Positions 43,225 through 51,954 of a DNA stretch of 64,000 nt are shown here, one piece after another. The stretch covers positions 55,553 to 119,552 of the forward strand of contig JAZSMO010000022.1 in NCBI GenBank assembly GCA_045535935.1. The letters run 5' to 3'. A program made the translations under genes and the position numbers. The notes beneath the pieces were generated by a model. It saw only the letters and a program-made list of their open reading frames with translations. It searched no databases and had not been told where the DNA came from. The stretch's first letter is position 1, and every line of letters begins with the position of its first letter. This DNA is from SVFI01 sp045535935. GTDB lineage: Bacteria; Bacillota; Clostridia; Lachnospirales; Lachnospiraceae.

Positions 43225-44313
43225 ATGAATACATACGGCGTAATCATGGCAGGTGGAGGCGGTACCAGATTTTGGCCTCTCAGCAGAAAAGAAAGACCGA
43301 AACAGTTATTAAATTTAAGCGGAAAAGAAATAATGGTAAATGAGACGATTGATCGAATCACTACTTCTGTAGGTGACGGCAACGTTTTTATCGTGACAAA
43401 TGAAACACAGGCGCAACTTATGAAGACAGAAACGGAAGGAAGAATGAATCCGAAGCAGATTCTGGCGGAGCCGGCGGCAAGAAATACTGCAGCCTGCATA
43501 GGGTATGCGGCTATGGAGATTGTCAAAAAATATGAGGATGGAATTATGTGTATTCTGCCATCTGACCATTTTGTAAAAAATGAAAAAGAATTTACAAATG
43601 TAATCAACGCAGCGATTGAGACAGCCGAGGAGACGGATATGCTTGTGACGATTGGCATTCGTCCGACATTCCCGTCCACGGGATATGGATATATTTGCGC
43701 AGAAGTTGACAGCGCAAAGATGATTGGATCTACGGGAAAAGAATATCTAAAGGTTAAAGAATTTGTGGAGAAACCGGATGAAGAAACCGCAAAGCAGTAT
43801 ATGGAGAGCGGAAGCTATGCTTGGAACAGCGGAATGTTCATCTGGAAAGCATCCACGATTTTGAAAAAGTTTGAAGAACTTCTTCCGGACATCTATGCGT
43901 GTCTTGTGCAGATCGGAGATGTTATGGGCACAGAAAAAGAACAGGAAGTGATTCGGAAGGTTTATCCTGAAATTCCGAAAATATCCATAGATTATGGCAT
44001 TATGGAACGTAGTAAAGACGTCGTGATGATTGAGGGGGATTTCGGATGGAACGATATCGGAAGTCTAGACATGCTCGGTATCATGAAGGAGCAGGATGCA
44101 AACGGAAATATTCTTTATGGTGAGCAGATTAATATCGACACAAAAGACTGCATTCTCTATGGCAAAGACAAGCTGATTGCAACGATCGGCGTGGAGGATT
44201 TGATTGTGATCCAGGAGAAGGATGCAATCCTCATTTGCAACAAGAACAGGACACAGGATGTCAAGAAGGTAGTTGATACGCTTGCGGAGCAGGGAAAAGA
44301 ACAGTATTTGTAA
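43225..44313 (+). CDS. manC: Mannose-1-phosphate guanylyltransferase
   Basis: ManC joins GTP and mannose-1-phosphate into GDP-mannose, the donor for mannose and the precursor of GDP-fucose. The 362-residue protein is the single-domain form, with the nucleotide loop GGGGTRFWPLSRKERPKQ near the N-terminus, ILAEPAARNTAAC, LPSDHFV, the VEKPD segment and FGWNDIGS in the second half. The phosphomannose isomerase domain of the long form is absent. An AAAGGAGAAAAG site precedes the ATG. It is the first gene of the main polysaccharide operon. Confidence 0.93.
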   Translation: MNTYGVIMAGGGGTRFWPLSRKERPKQLLNLSGKEIMVNETIDRITTSVGDGNVFIVTNETQAQLMKTETEGRMNPKQILAEPAARNTAACIGYAAMEIVKKYEDGIMCILPSDHFVKNEKEFTNVINAAIETAEETDMLVTIGIRPTFPSTGYGYICAEVDSAKMIGSTGKEYLKVKEFVEKPDEETAKQYMESGSYAWNSGMFIWKASTILKKFEELLPDIYACLVQIGDVMGTEKEQEVIRKVYPEIPKISIDYGIMERSKDVVMIEGDFGWNDIGSLDMLGIMKEQDANGNILYGEQINIDTKDCILYGKDKLIATIGVEDLIVIQEKDAILICNKNRTQDVKKVVDTLAEQGKEQYL

Positions 44314-44340
44314 AACAATTTCTATCAAAAGGAGATAGCA

Positions 44341-45222
44341 ATGGCGAACAAAGAAATTAAGATTGGCAATTATGTTGTAAACGAGACGAGCCGCCCATAT
44401 ATGATTGCAGAGATCGGAATCAACCATAATGGTGATATCAATATTGCCAAAAAGCTTATGGATGCAGCCAATGCAACGGGCTGGCACAATGTAAAATTCC
44501 AAAAGCGTACACCGGAGCTGGCGGATCCTGAGGCACAGAAGAGCGTGCCGAGATCCACGCCTTGGGGCGAGATGACTTATCTGGAATACAAATACAGAGT
44601 AGAATTCGAAAAAGAGCAGTACGATATTATTGATGCTTACTGCAAGGACAAAGGTCTTACATGGAGTGCATCTCCGTGGGATATGCCGAGTCTTGAATTT
44701 TTATTAAACTATGATATTCCGTATATCAAAGTGGCTAGTGCCTCCAACGGAAGAGATGAGATGATTGCTGAGGCGGCCAAGTCCGGAAAACCGGTCATTC
44801 TTTCGACCGGTATGACCACGATGGAAGAAGTGGACCATGCAGTGGAAGTGTTGGAGAAATACGGTCACGGAGATTACATCCTTCTTCACACCAACAGTGC
44901 ATATCCGGCGCCGGTAAAGGATCTCAATCTTCGTATGATTGAGACACTTCGCAAGCGCTTTGACTGTCTGGTAGGTTATAGTGGACATGAAGAAAATTTG
45001 GAGCCATCTATTGCGGCTGTAGTACTTGGAGCCTGTGTGATTGAAAGACATGTGACTCTTTCGCATAGTATGTGGGGAAGCGATCACAAAGCCAGCTTGG
45101 AAGTACACGCCATGGACATGCTTAACAAACGCGTGCAGAATGTATATGAATCACTTGGTGACGGTGTAAAATATATGTCGGACAGCGAGGCAGCACAGAG
45201 GAAAAAACTCAGAACGGTATAA
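44341..45222 (+). CDS. NeuB-like N-acylneuraminate synthase without SAF domain
   Basis: This is a 293-residue enzyme of the NeuB/PseI/LegI family, which condenses phosphoenolpyruvate with an N-acylated hexose to make a nonulosonic acid. The barrel motifs IAEIGINHNGD, VKFQKRTPE, YIKVASASN, ILSTGMTTMEEV, LLHTNSAYPAP, VGYSGHE and IERHVTLSHSMWGSDHKASLE are all present. The usual C-terminal SAF (antifreeze-like) domain of about 60 residues, which helps close the active site in dimers, is missing: the protein ends just after the barrel. The gene is intact, so this is a natural short form. No neuA or neuC is seen. Confidence 0.83.
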   Translation: MANKEIKIGNYVVNETSRPYMIAEIGINHNGDINIAKKLMDAANATGWHNVKFQKRTPELADPEAQKSVPRSTPWGEMTYLEYKYRVEFEKEQYDIIDAYCKDKGLTWSASPWDMPSLEFLLNYDIPYIKVASASNGRDEMIAEAAKSGKPVILSTGMTTMEEVDHAVEVLEKYGHGDYILLHTNSAYPAPVKDLNLRMIETLRKRFDCLVGYSGHEENLEPSIAAVVLGACVIERHVTLSHSMWGSDHKASLEVHAMDMLNKRVQNVYESLGDGVKYMSDSEAAQRKKLRTV

Positions 45223-45231
45223 GTATAAATT

Positions 45232-46650
45232 ATGAACCAGTTTAATCATAAAAACCGCTTGGTTGAAATGTACAGTTTAATATTGCTTGATTTGATTGGA
45301 GTTGCAGTAGCTTATTTGCTTGCTCTCTGGTTGCGTTTTGGGAATGTAACGCAGGCTCTTCGTGTGGAAGTGCATTTTACAGTCTGGGGATACCTCATGC
45401 TTTTCTGCGTGCTTTATACAGTGATGACAGACTGGAACCGCGGCTTTTTTGTCCGTGGATATATGGTTGAATTCATTGCGATACTCAAATACAACGTTGT
45501 CATGGGAGCCGGAATCGGATGTCTTCTTTTCCTTGTAAAGATAGCAGATGATTTTTCGCGTTTGACCTTTGGATACTTTATAGTCGGTAATGTGTGCTTT
45601 ACCTATCTTCTGCATATATTATTTAAAAAATATATGTTGAATTTTTATCGTAACAGTCGAAGCAGTGACAAGGTTATGATTGTGACACAGGAAGATTGTG
45701 CTAAAAATCTGGTGGAGCGTGTGCTTAAGGATAAGGCATGGAACTATCAGATTACTGCGATAACAGTGATGGATGCAAACCTGACAGGGAAAGAAATCTG
45801 CGGTATTCCGGTGGTGGCCAATTCTGACACGGTCTTTGAAGTGGCGACACAGATGATTTTGGATGAGGTATTTATATACTTGCCGGATGCCAATAAGACA
45901 GCAATCAAGGAACTCATTATGGATTTTGAGACGATGGGAGTTACCTGTCACTACAATGTAGAGATGGAAGAATTGGATTTGGCGGGTAAGACGGCAGGGA
46001 AATTTGCAGGGTTTGCTGTTATGACATTTTCGCTTCAATATCTGGATTACCGGCGTGTGCTGATTAAACGCTTAATGGATATTGTCGGTGCGTTGGTAGG
46101 ACTTTTGATTACTGCAATCTTTTTTCCTTTTGTGGCACTTGCTATTAAGCTCGATTCCAAGGGACCGGTATTGTTTAGTCAAATGCGAATCGGTAAAAAC
46201 GGTCGAAGAATCAAAATATATAAGTTCCGCTCCATGTATGCGGATGCAGAAGAGCAGAAGCGCAAGCTGGAGAAGCGCAACGAGATGAGCGGTCCGATGT
46301 TCAAGATTGAGAATGATCCGCGTATTACCAGGGTCGGAAAGTTCCTGCGAAAGACGAGTATTGATGAATTGCCGCAGTTCTTTAATGTACTGAAAGGTGA
46401 TATGAGTCTGGTAGGTACCAGACCGCCGACCGAGGATGAGTTTGAAAGATATAACATTCATTACCGTCGCAGACTCTGTATCACACCGGGGCTGACCGGA
46501 ATGTGGCAGGTGAGAGGCCGCGGAAGAGTGACGGATTTTGATGAAGTGATGAAATACGATTTAGAATATATTGACAATTGGACGTTGAAGCTTGATGTCA
46601 AGATCCTGATTCAGACAGTATTTGAAGTATTATTCCACAGAGGAGCATAG
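45232..46650 (+). CDS. Polyprenyl-phosphate glycosyl-1-phosphate transferase
   Basis: This is the enzyme that starts the lipid-linked glycan by moving a sugar-1-phosphate onto undecaprenyl phosphate. The 472-residue protein has four N-terminal helices, a central Rossmann-like region (about 130-260), then a single re-entrant helix and the catalytic domain (about 275-472). Catalytic landmarks are KRLMDIVGA, GPVLFSQMRIGKNGR, YKFRSMYADAEE, TSIDELPQFFNVLKGDMSLVG and TPGLTGMWQVRGR. It is WbaP/WcaJ-like, so glucose or galactose phosphate is likely, though not certain. The 9-base gap after the NeuB gene holds no ribosome site, which suggests translational coupling. Confidence 0.92.
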   Translation: MNQFNHKNRLVEMYSLILLDLIGVAVAYLLALWLRFGNVTQALRVEVHFTVWGYLMLFCVLYTVMTDWNRGFFVRGYMVEFIAILKYNVVMGAGIGCLLFLVKIADDFSRLTFGYFIVGNVCFTYLLHILFKKYMLNFYRNSRSSDKVMIVTQEDCAKNLVERVLKDKAWNYQITAITVMDANLTGKEICGIPVVANSDTVFEVATQMILDEVFIYLPDANKTAIKELIMDFETMGVTCHYNVEMEELDLAGKTAGKFAGFAVMTFSLQYLDYRRVLIKRLMDIVGALVGLLITAIFFPFVALAIKLDSKGPVLFSQMRIGKNGRRIKIYKFRSMYADAEEQKRKLEKRNEMSGPMFKIENDPRITRVGKFLRKTSIDELPQFFNVLKGDMSLVGTRPPTEDEFERYNIHYRRRLCITPGLTGMWQVRGRGRVTDFDEVMKYDLEYIDNWTLKLDVKILIQTVFEVLFHRGA

Positions 46651-46652
46651 AC

Positions 46653-47417
46653 TTGGACAGATTTCAAAAAAGAATGCCTTTTTTAAATACAGAAATTGAT
46701 AATGTGACCATGGATGAAGCTGTGGAGTGTGTCAAGGTGTTGGCAAAAGAAGGACAAGGTTCCTTTGTCGTGACACCGAATGTAGACCATTTGATCAAGT
46801 TGGATAGTGATCCGGAATTTGCGGCTATTTATAGAGAAGCCGATTTGATTCTGACTGACGGAACACCGCTTTTATGGTTTGCCAAAGGTCTCGGGACGCC
46901 GATTGTAGAGAAGGTGTCCGGATCGGATTTGTTTCCGCGCGTGTGTGAGATGGCGGCAAAAGAAGGTTTTTCAATCTACTTGTTCGGTGCAGCGGAGGGC
47001 GTGGCCCGCAAGGCGGCGCTGGTTTTACAGAAGCGGTATCCGGGATTGAAAGTTGCAGGAACCTACTCGCCGGAGTTCGGGTTTGAAAAAGATCCGAAAC
47101 GGATGGATGAGATTTGCGACATGATTAGCGAGGCGAATCCGGACATTTTGTTTGTCGGGCTGGGAGCTCCAAAGCAGGAAAAGTTTTTCTGGGCGATTCG
47201 CGACAAGGTGAATGTGCATGTAGCCCTTCATGTGGGTGCGAGTTTTGATTTTGTGGCCGGCACCATAAAGAGGGCACCGAAGTGGATGAGCAAGGTGGGG
47301 CTTGAATGGTTTTACCGACTTTGTAAGGAGCCGAAGCGAATGTTCAAACGCTATTTGGTTGATGATATGAAAATTTTTAAGATGTATTTCAGATATAGAA
47401 AGGGAGTCAGGAAATAA
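46653..47417 (+). CDS. WecG/TagA/CpsF (GT26) glycosyltransferase
   Basis: This 254-residue GT26 enzyme adds the second sugar to the lipid-linked primer, as TagA (ManNAc transfer for teichoic acid) and WecG do. Motifs are TPNVDHLIKLDSDPEF (about 36-51), LTDGTPLLWFAKGLG, LFGAAEGVARKAA and FVGLGAPKQEKFF. It begins with TTG: GGAG lies 7 bases before it, overlapping the end of the previous gene, whereas the next ATG (46674) lacks a site. Its stop codon lies in the loop of a terminator-like hairpin. Confidence 0.9.
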   Translation: MDRFQKRMPFLNTEIDNVTMDEAVECVKVLAKEGQGSFVVTPNVDHLIKLDSDPEFAAIYREADLILTDGTPLLWFAKGLGTPIVEKVSGSDLFPRVCEMAAKEGFSIYLFGAAEGVARKAALVLQKRYPGLKVAGTYSPEFGFEKDPKRMDEICDMISEANPDILFVGLGAPKQEKFFWAIRDKVNVHVALHVGASFDFVAGTIKRAPKWMSKVGLEWFYRLCKEPKRMFKRYLVDDMKIFKMYFRYRKGVRK

Positions 47418-47430
47418 CTCCCTTTTTGTT
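47399..47430 (+). terminator. Terminator or attenuator overlapping the GT26 stop
   Basis: The 9-pair stem AAAGGGAGT / ACTCCCTTT has a 9-base loop that includes most of the TAA stop, followed by TTTTTGTTGCGTTTT. It probably lowers expression of the GT4 and ABC genes downstream relative to the initiating enzymes. No new promoter is visible before 47455. Confidence 0.75.
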
Positions 47431-47454
47431 GCGTTTTAAAGGAAGAGGAAAAGG

Positions 47455-48597
47455 ATGAAAATACTGGTTGATCTGACGAGCCTGGCTGACAATTTTTCCG
47501 GAATCGAGAGATTCGCTATGTCGGTGACAAGAGAGCTCTGCAAGGATGAAACAAATGAATATATATTGGTGTTTAAAAATCAAGTGCATAAAACGTTTGC
47601 AGACAAACCGGAGCATGTGACCCATGTGGTTCTGCGAGGCGGAAACAAGCTGATCTTCAACCAGATTACTCTCCCGTTTTTTCTGTGGGGACAGAAGGCG
47701 GACTGTTACCTGTTTCCTGCGTTTCCTGCGCCGTTTCTTTTTTGCAGCAAGCGCAGCATCAGCGCCATTCACGATGTGAGCTGCTGGGATTGTCCGCAGT
47801 CAAACAAGAAACATATGATTTTGTATTTTAAAATATTGTACCGGAAGGCGGCTATGGGGAAAGGGAAAATTCTTACCGTGTCGCAGTTTTCCAAAGCGCG
47901 TATCATGGATATTCTCGGCGTGAAAGAGGAAAGAATATCCGTAGTACACAACGGTCTGTCCGAATATCTGCTGGAAGGCGGAGCACCGGAGATGGGTGAA
48001 AATGCCAGCGGAGCAAACAGCGACCGAACAGATGCGCAGGTGCGTGAGAAATACCGGCTTCCGGCGGACTATCTGTTGTGTCTGGCGACGTTGGAACCAC
48101 GAAAGAATTTGAAACTTCTCATTGCAGCGTATGCGGATCTTTTGACAGAAGGGAAAGTTGTACAGGACCTTGTGCTTGCAGGCCGCAAAGGATGGATGAT
48201 GGACGATCTGCTTGCAACTGTAGATTGGCAGGTGACAGAACATATCCGCTTTACCGGATTTGTTGATGAAGAGGATTTGCCGAGCGTATATCGACAGGCA
48301 AAAATGTTTGTGTTTCCGTCGCTTTACGAAGGGTTTGGCGTACCGCCGATTGAGGCAATGTGTATGGGGACACCGGTTATATCCTCCGATGCAAGTTCCC
48401 TGCCGGAGGTGCTGGGAGATGCGGCAGAATATTTCAAAAGTGAGGACAAAGAAGACTTGAAACGAGCGATTTTGCACATCGGCAGTCTCGATGTGCAGGA
48501 GCGGGATGCCATGGTGCAGAAGGGTATAAAGCGTGCGTGCACCTATACATGGGAAAAGTCAGGAAAGGACTTGCAAAGGGTAATTAAACAGAAATAA
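47455..48597 (+). CDS. GT4 family glycosyltransferase
   Basis: This is a 380-residue GT-B enzyme. The N-terminal half has ILVDLTSLADNFSGIERFAM, the ISAIHDVSCWD loop and ILTVSQFSK. The C-terminal half has LATLEPRKNLKLLI and the donor motif PSLYEGFGVPPIEAMCMGTPVI with the two glutamates of GT4. The EGFGVPPIEAM form is common in mannosyl- and rhamnosyltransferases of O-antigen clusters (WbdA/WbpY type). GDP-mannose from ManC is a plausible donor, but this is inference. An AAGGAAGAGGAAAAGG site precedes the start. Confidence 0.86.
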   Translation: MKILVDLTSLADNFSGIERFAMSVTRELCKDETNEYILVFKNQVHKTFADKPEHVTHVVLRGGNKLIFNQITLPFFLWGQKADCYLFPAFPAPFLFCSKRSISAIHDVSCWDCPQSNKKHMILYFKILYRKAAMGKGKILTVSQFSKARIMDILGVKEERISVVHNGLSEYLLEGGAPEMGENASGANSDRTDAQVREKYRLPADYLLCLATLEPRKNLKLLIAAYADLLTEGKVVQDLVLAGRKGWMMDDLLATVDWQVTEHIRFTGFVDEEDLPSVYRQAKMFVFPSLYEGFGVPPIEAMCMGTPVISSDASSLPEVLGDAAEYFKSEDKEDLKRAILHIGSLDVQERDAMVQKGIKRACTYTWEKSGKDLQRVIKQK

Positions 48598-48616
48598 GCA
48601 GACAGAGGAAAGAAAC

Positions 48617-49867
48617 ATGAGTATGTTTAATGTGATAAAAAAGATGGTGCCGTGGCCGGTGAAGTCGTTTGTAAAAGAGACCATTGTTGCACCGCACATT
48701 AAAAAAATGCAAAATAACAGAAGGGCAGAGAAGTTTGCCGAATACGAGAACGGGATTAATTTAATCGGACCGATTAAGGCAGAGATGGGACTCGGGCAGA
48801 GTTGCAGATTGGTCGCAAAAGAGATTTTGGAGACCAAACAGGAAATGTCTGTTTACAATATAGGATTCAGCGGTAATTTGAGAGAACAGGACGGAGAATA
48901 TGATAAGTATGCATCAGAGGAATTACCGTATGCAGTGAATCTGTTTCATGTCAATCCGTGCGAACTGGGATGGCTTATTGTTCGTCAGCCTGATATGTGG
49001 AAAAAACATTACAATATTGCATTCTGGCTTTGGGAGTTGGAAGAGTTTCCGAAAGAATGGATTAAATATTGTCAGTTGTTTGATGAAATCTGGACGCCGT
49101 CCGATTTTGCAGGGAAAGGCGTGAAGGAGGTCACAGATGTTCCGGTGCGCACGATGCCGTACAGTGTAGAGGCGCCTTACGATGAGAAGTATAAGAGGAG
49201 CGATTTCGGTCTTCCAGAGAATCAGTTCCTGTTCCTTGTCATGTATGATCTAAATAGTACCAACGGACGTAAAAATCCGCAAGGGGCAATTGAAGCGTAC
49301 CGCAAGGCGTTCACGAAGGAGAGAGAGGACTGCGGTATCGTAATCAAGGTGAATAATGCAACGCAGGAAAACATCGAGATGCTTCGCAGCAAGTTGCCGG
49401 GTTATAAAAATATATATTTCATTACTGAAATTATGGATAAGGTGAAAGTCAACAGTCTGATTCGTTGTGTAGATGTGTTTGTTTCGCTGCACAGAGCGGA
49501 GGGATTCGGGCTTGTTATGGCGGAGGCAATGCTTTTAGGAACACCGGTTGTCACGACGAACTGGTCCTCCAACACCGAGTTTATGTGTGAGGAGTCCTCC
49601 TGCATGGTGGGATATGACTTTGTGACTATTAAAAAGAGGGAAGGACTCTATAAGAAAGGCTACCGCTGGGCAGAACCGGATACGGATGAGGCGGGGCGGT
49701 TCATGCGCAGGTTGGTGGAGGATCCGCAGTATTACGAGAGCAAAAAGCAAAAGGGCAAAGAATATATCGATGCTGTGCTCGGACAGGAGAAGATAACTGC
49801 GCTTTGGCGTGCACAAATTGACGAATGCTATGAGAAATGGTATCATAGAAATGATGTCGAAATGTAG
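48617..49867 (+). CDS. GT4 family glycosyltransferase with basic membrane-binding N-terminus
   Basis: This is a 416-residue GT4 enzyme. The first 40 residues are amphipathic and basic (FNVIKKMVPWPVKSFVKE), probably resting on the membrane. After them is NLIGPIKAEMGLGQSCRL, typical of the group that binds its donor with a G-L-G loop, then FWLWELEEFP and WTPSDFAGKG. The C-terminal domain has DLNSTNGRKNPQGAIEAY, LHRAEGFGLVMAEAMLLGTPVV and NWSSNTEFM. It is the last transferase before the exporter genes, so it may complete the chain that the ABC system carries. Confidence 0.84.
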   Translation: MSMFNVIKKMVPWPVKSFVKETIVAPHIKKMQNNRRAEKFAEYENGINLIGPIKAEMGLGQSCRLVAKEILETKQEMSVYNIGFSGNLREQDGEYDKYASEELPYAVNLFHVNPCELGWLIVRQPDMWKKHYNIAFWLWELEEFPKEWIKYCQLFDEIWTPSDFAGKGVKEVTDVPVRTMPYSVEAPYDEKYKRSDFGLPENQFLFLVMYDLNSTNGRKNPQGAIEAYRKAFTKEREDCGIVIKVNNATQENIEMLRSKLPGYKNIYFITEIMDKVKVNSLIRCVDVFVSLHRAEGFGLVMAEAMLLGTPVVTTNWSSNTEFMCEESSCMVGYDFVTIKKREGLYKKGYRWAEPDTDEAGRFMRRLVEDPQYYESKKQKGKEYIDAVLGQEKITALWRAQIDECYEKWYHRNDVEM

Positions 49868-49885
49868 AATGAAGGAAATTGTGTT

Positions 49886-50662
49886 ATGAAGAATATAAAA
49901 GAAATTTGGGATTATCGCGCAATGATTGTCAGCCTAATTCAGAGAGATTTACGCGGGCGTTACAAAGGCTCTGTTTTAGGATTTGCGTGGACTTTTTTAA
50001 ATCCGCTTCTGCAGCTTGCGGTATATACGTTGGTGTTCTCTGCGATTATGCGCGCCGGAATCGAAGACTATTATCTGTTTCTTTTTGTGGCGTTGATACC
50101 ATGGATTTTTTTCAGCGCTTCCGTATCCGGTGGGGCAAGTTGTATTATTTCGCAAAAGGAAATGGTTAAAAAAATATATTTTCCCAGAGAGGTATTACCG
50201 ATTGCACATGTGACATGTCAACTGGTCAATATGTTTTTTTCGTTCGTTGTTGTGTTTGCAGTATTAGTTATATGCGGTAAGGGAATTAATCCGTATGCGC
50301 TTTTGTTTTTGCCGATTGTTGTGATTGCAGAGTATTTGATGGCGATTAGTATTGCCATGGTGACGTCGGCTCTCACAGTATATTTCCGTGATCTGGAACA
50401 TGTGCTTTTGATTATTGTTATGGCATGGCAGTTTTTGACTCCTGTTATGTATGCCATCGATATGGTTCCGGAATCTTTCCGTAAGATTTTCAATCTCAAT
50501 CCGATGACTCCGATTATTGTTGCCTACCGCGACATTCTTTATTACAAGCAGGCACCGGATTTAAGCACATTGTTGCATGGCTTTGTTTTCAGTGTGGTGC
50601 TGTTGATTGTCGGATGGCTGATTTTCGGTCATTTGAAGAAACACTTTGCGGAGGAGTTGTAA
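49886..50662 (+). CDS. wzm: Polysaccharide ABC exporter permease
   Basis: This is the Wzm-type permease that, with Wzt, exports a finished lipid-linked polysaccharide across the membrane. It has 258 residues with six helices, the IQRDLRGRYKGSVLGFAWTF entry segment (about 18-37), characteristic of TagG/Wzm/KpsM relatives, and VPESFRKIFNLNPMTPII near 192-209. It overlaps the ATPase gene in a TAATG junction, as expected for two subunits made in equal amounts. An AAGGAAA site precedes the ATG. Confidence 0.92.
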   Translation: MKNIKEIWDYRAMIVSLIQRDLRGRYKGSVLGFAWTFLNPLLQLAVYTLVFSAIMRAGIEDYYLFLFVALIPWIFFSASVSGGASCIISQKEMVKKIYFPREVLPIAHVTCQLVNMFFSFVVVFAVLVICGKGINPYALLFLPIVVIAEYLMAISIAMVTSALTVYFRDLEHVLLIIVMAWQFLTPVMYAIDMVPESFRKIFNLNPMTPIIVAYRDILYYKQAPDLSTLLHGFVFSVVLLIVGWLIFGHLKKHFAEEL

Positions 50663-51942
50663 TGAAACCGGAAAATGCAATTGAAGTTCATAATATCACC
50701 AAAAATTTCAAGGTGTATCTTGATAAGGGAAGTACCATAAAAGAGAAGGTGCTGTTCCGTAATCGCAGACGTTTTGAAAATCGTCAAGTACTGCGAGGTA
50801 TCAGCTTTGAGGTGAAGAAGGGGGAGGCAATCGGTCTCATTGGCCATAACGGATGTGGTAAGAGTACGACATTAAAGCTTCTTACCAAGATTATGTATCC
50901 GGATACAGGTACCATCGAGATGAAGGGAAGAGTTTCCAGTTTGATTGAGCTCGGTGCAGGATTTCATCCGGATATGAGCGGAAGAGAAAATATATATATC
51001 AATGCATCTATTTTCGGCTTGACAAAGAAGGAAATCGATGAACGACTGGATGATATTATTGCGTTCTCAGAATTGGAAGAATATATTGACAATCCGGTGC
51101 GTACTTACTCATCGGGAATGTATATGCGACTTGCTTTTTCCGTAGCGATTAATGTGGATGCGGACATACTGTTGGTGGATGAGATTCTCGCCGTAGGAGA
51201 TGTGGCATTCCAGGCGAAGTGTTTTAATCGTCTTCGTGAGATTAAGAAAAACGGTACGACTATTGTTATTGTTTCTCATTCTTTGGGACAGATTGAACAG
51301 ATTTGTGAACGCAGTATATGGATTCATGAAGGACTTATTCGTGAAGAAGGCGCGCCTCGCGACGTGGATCCAAAATATCTGGCCTATATGAGCAAAAAGC
51401 ATGATGAGGAAGAGGCAAAGAGAAAAGCAAGAGCTGCCACGCAGGAAAACAAACAAGATGAAGCGGAAAAAGAGAACCCGGCGGACGAACAACCGGAAGA
51501 GTCCAAAGATCCGAACCGTATGGGCAGCAGGGAAGCTTACATGAAGAAGGTGACCGTGCTGGATAAAGACGGTAATCCGAAACAGAGTTTTACCAATGAT
51601 GAACCTATCTGCATCCGGATGGAATATAAAGCAAAGAAGAGATTGGATGATGTAGTGCTCGGAGTGGCAATTTACCGCAGTGACGAGACCTACATTTACG
51701 GTACGAACAGTTTGATAGATTACTCCAAACCGTCAACACTGGAAGGAGAAGGGTATGTGGACCTGAAGATCGACAGACTTCCGGTCAATGCAGCAGAATA
51801 TTCCATTGACTTGGCATTTCATCGTCCGGACGGGTTCAATTATGATTTTTGGAAAGATGTCTGCACCATAGAAATACAAAATCCACACAATGAAGTAGGT
51901 GTTGTCAGCCTAAAACATGAGTGGAGTATTAATCACAAATAA
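50662..51942 (+). CDS. wzt: Polysaccharide ABC exporter ATPase with C-terminal glycan-binding-type domain
   Basis: Wzt powers the export. The 426-residue protein has the ATPase domain (Walker A GHNGCGKST, about 60-68; signature YSSGMYMRLAF, about 149-159; Walker B ILLVDEILAVGD, about 169-180), a charged acidic linker (about 250-290), and a C-terminal beta domain (about 290-426). That extension is present in Wzt proteins which recognise a chemical cap at the non-reducing end, as in E. coli O8/O9a, and absent in those without. It implies that the polymer here is capped before export. The ATG at 50662 follows GGAGGAG. Confidence 0.92.
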   Translation: MKPENAIEVHNITKNFKVYLDKGSTIKEKVLFRNRRRFENRQVLRGISFEVKKGEAIGLIGHNGCGKSTTLKLLTKIMYPDTGTIEMKGRVSSLIELGAGFHPDMSGRENIYINASIFGLTKKEIDERLDDIIAFSELEEYIDNPVRTYSSGMYMRLAFSVAINVDADILLVDEILAVGDVAFQAKCFNRLREIKKNGTTIVIVSHSLGQIEQICERSIWIHEGLIREEGAPRDVDPKYLAYMSKKHDEEEAKRKARAATQENKQDEAEKENPADEQPEESKDPNRMGSREAYMKKVTVLDKDGNPKQSFTNDEPICIRMEYKAKKRLDDVVLGVAIYRSDETYIYGTNSLIDYSKPSTLEGEGYVDLKIDRLPVNAAEYSIDLAFHRPDGFNYDFWKDVCTIEIQNPHNEVGVVSLKHEWSINHK

Positions 51943-51954
51943 AAGAGGTAGCGT

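Noticed and set aside
46674..47417. Later ATG start for the GT26 gene
   Set aside because: No ribosome site stands before it, whereas the TTG at 46653 has GGAG seven bases upstream and the extra residues fit family members.
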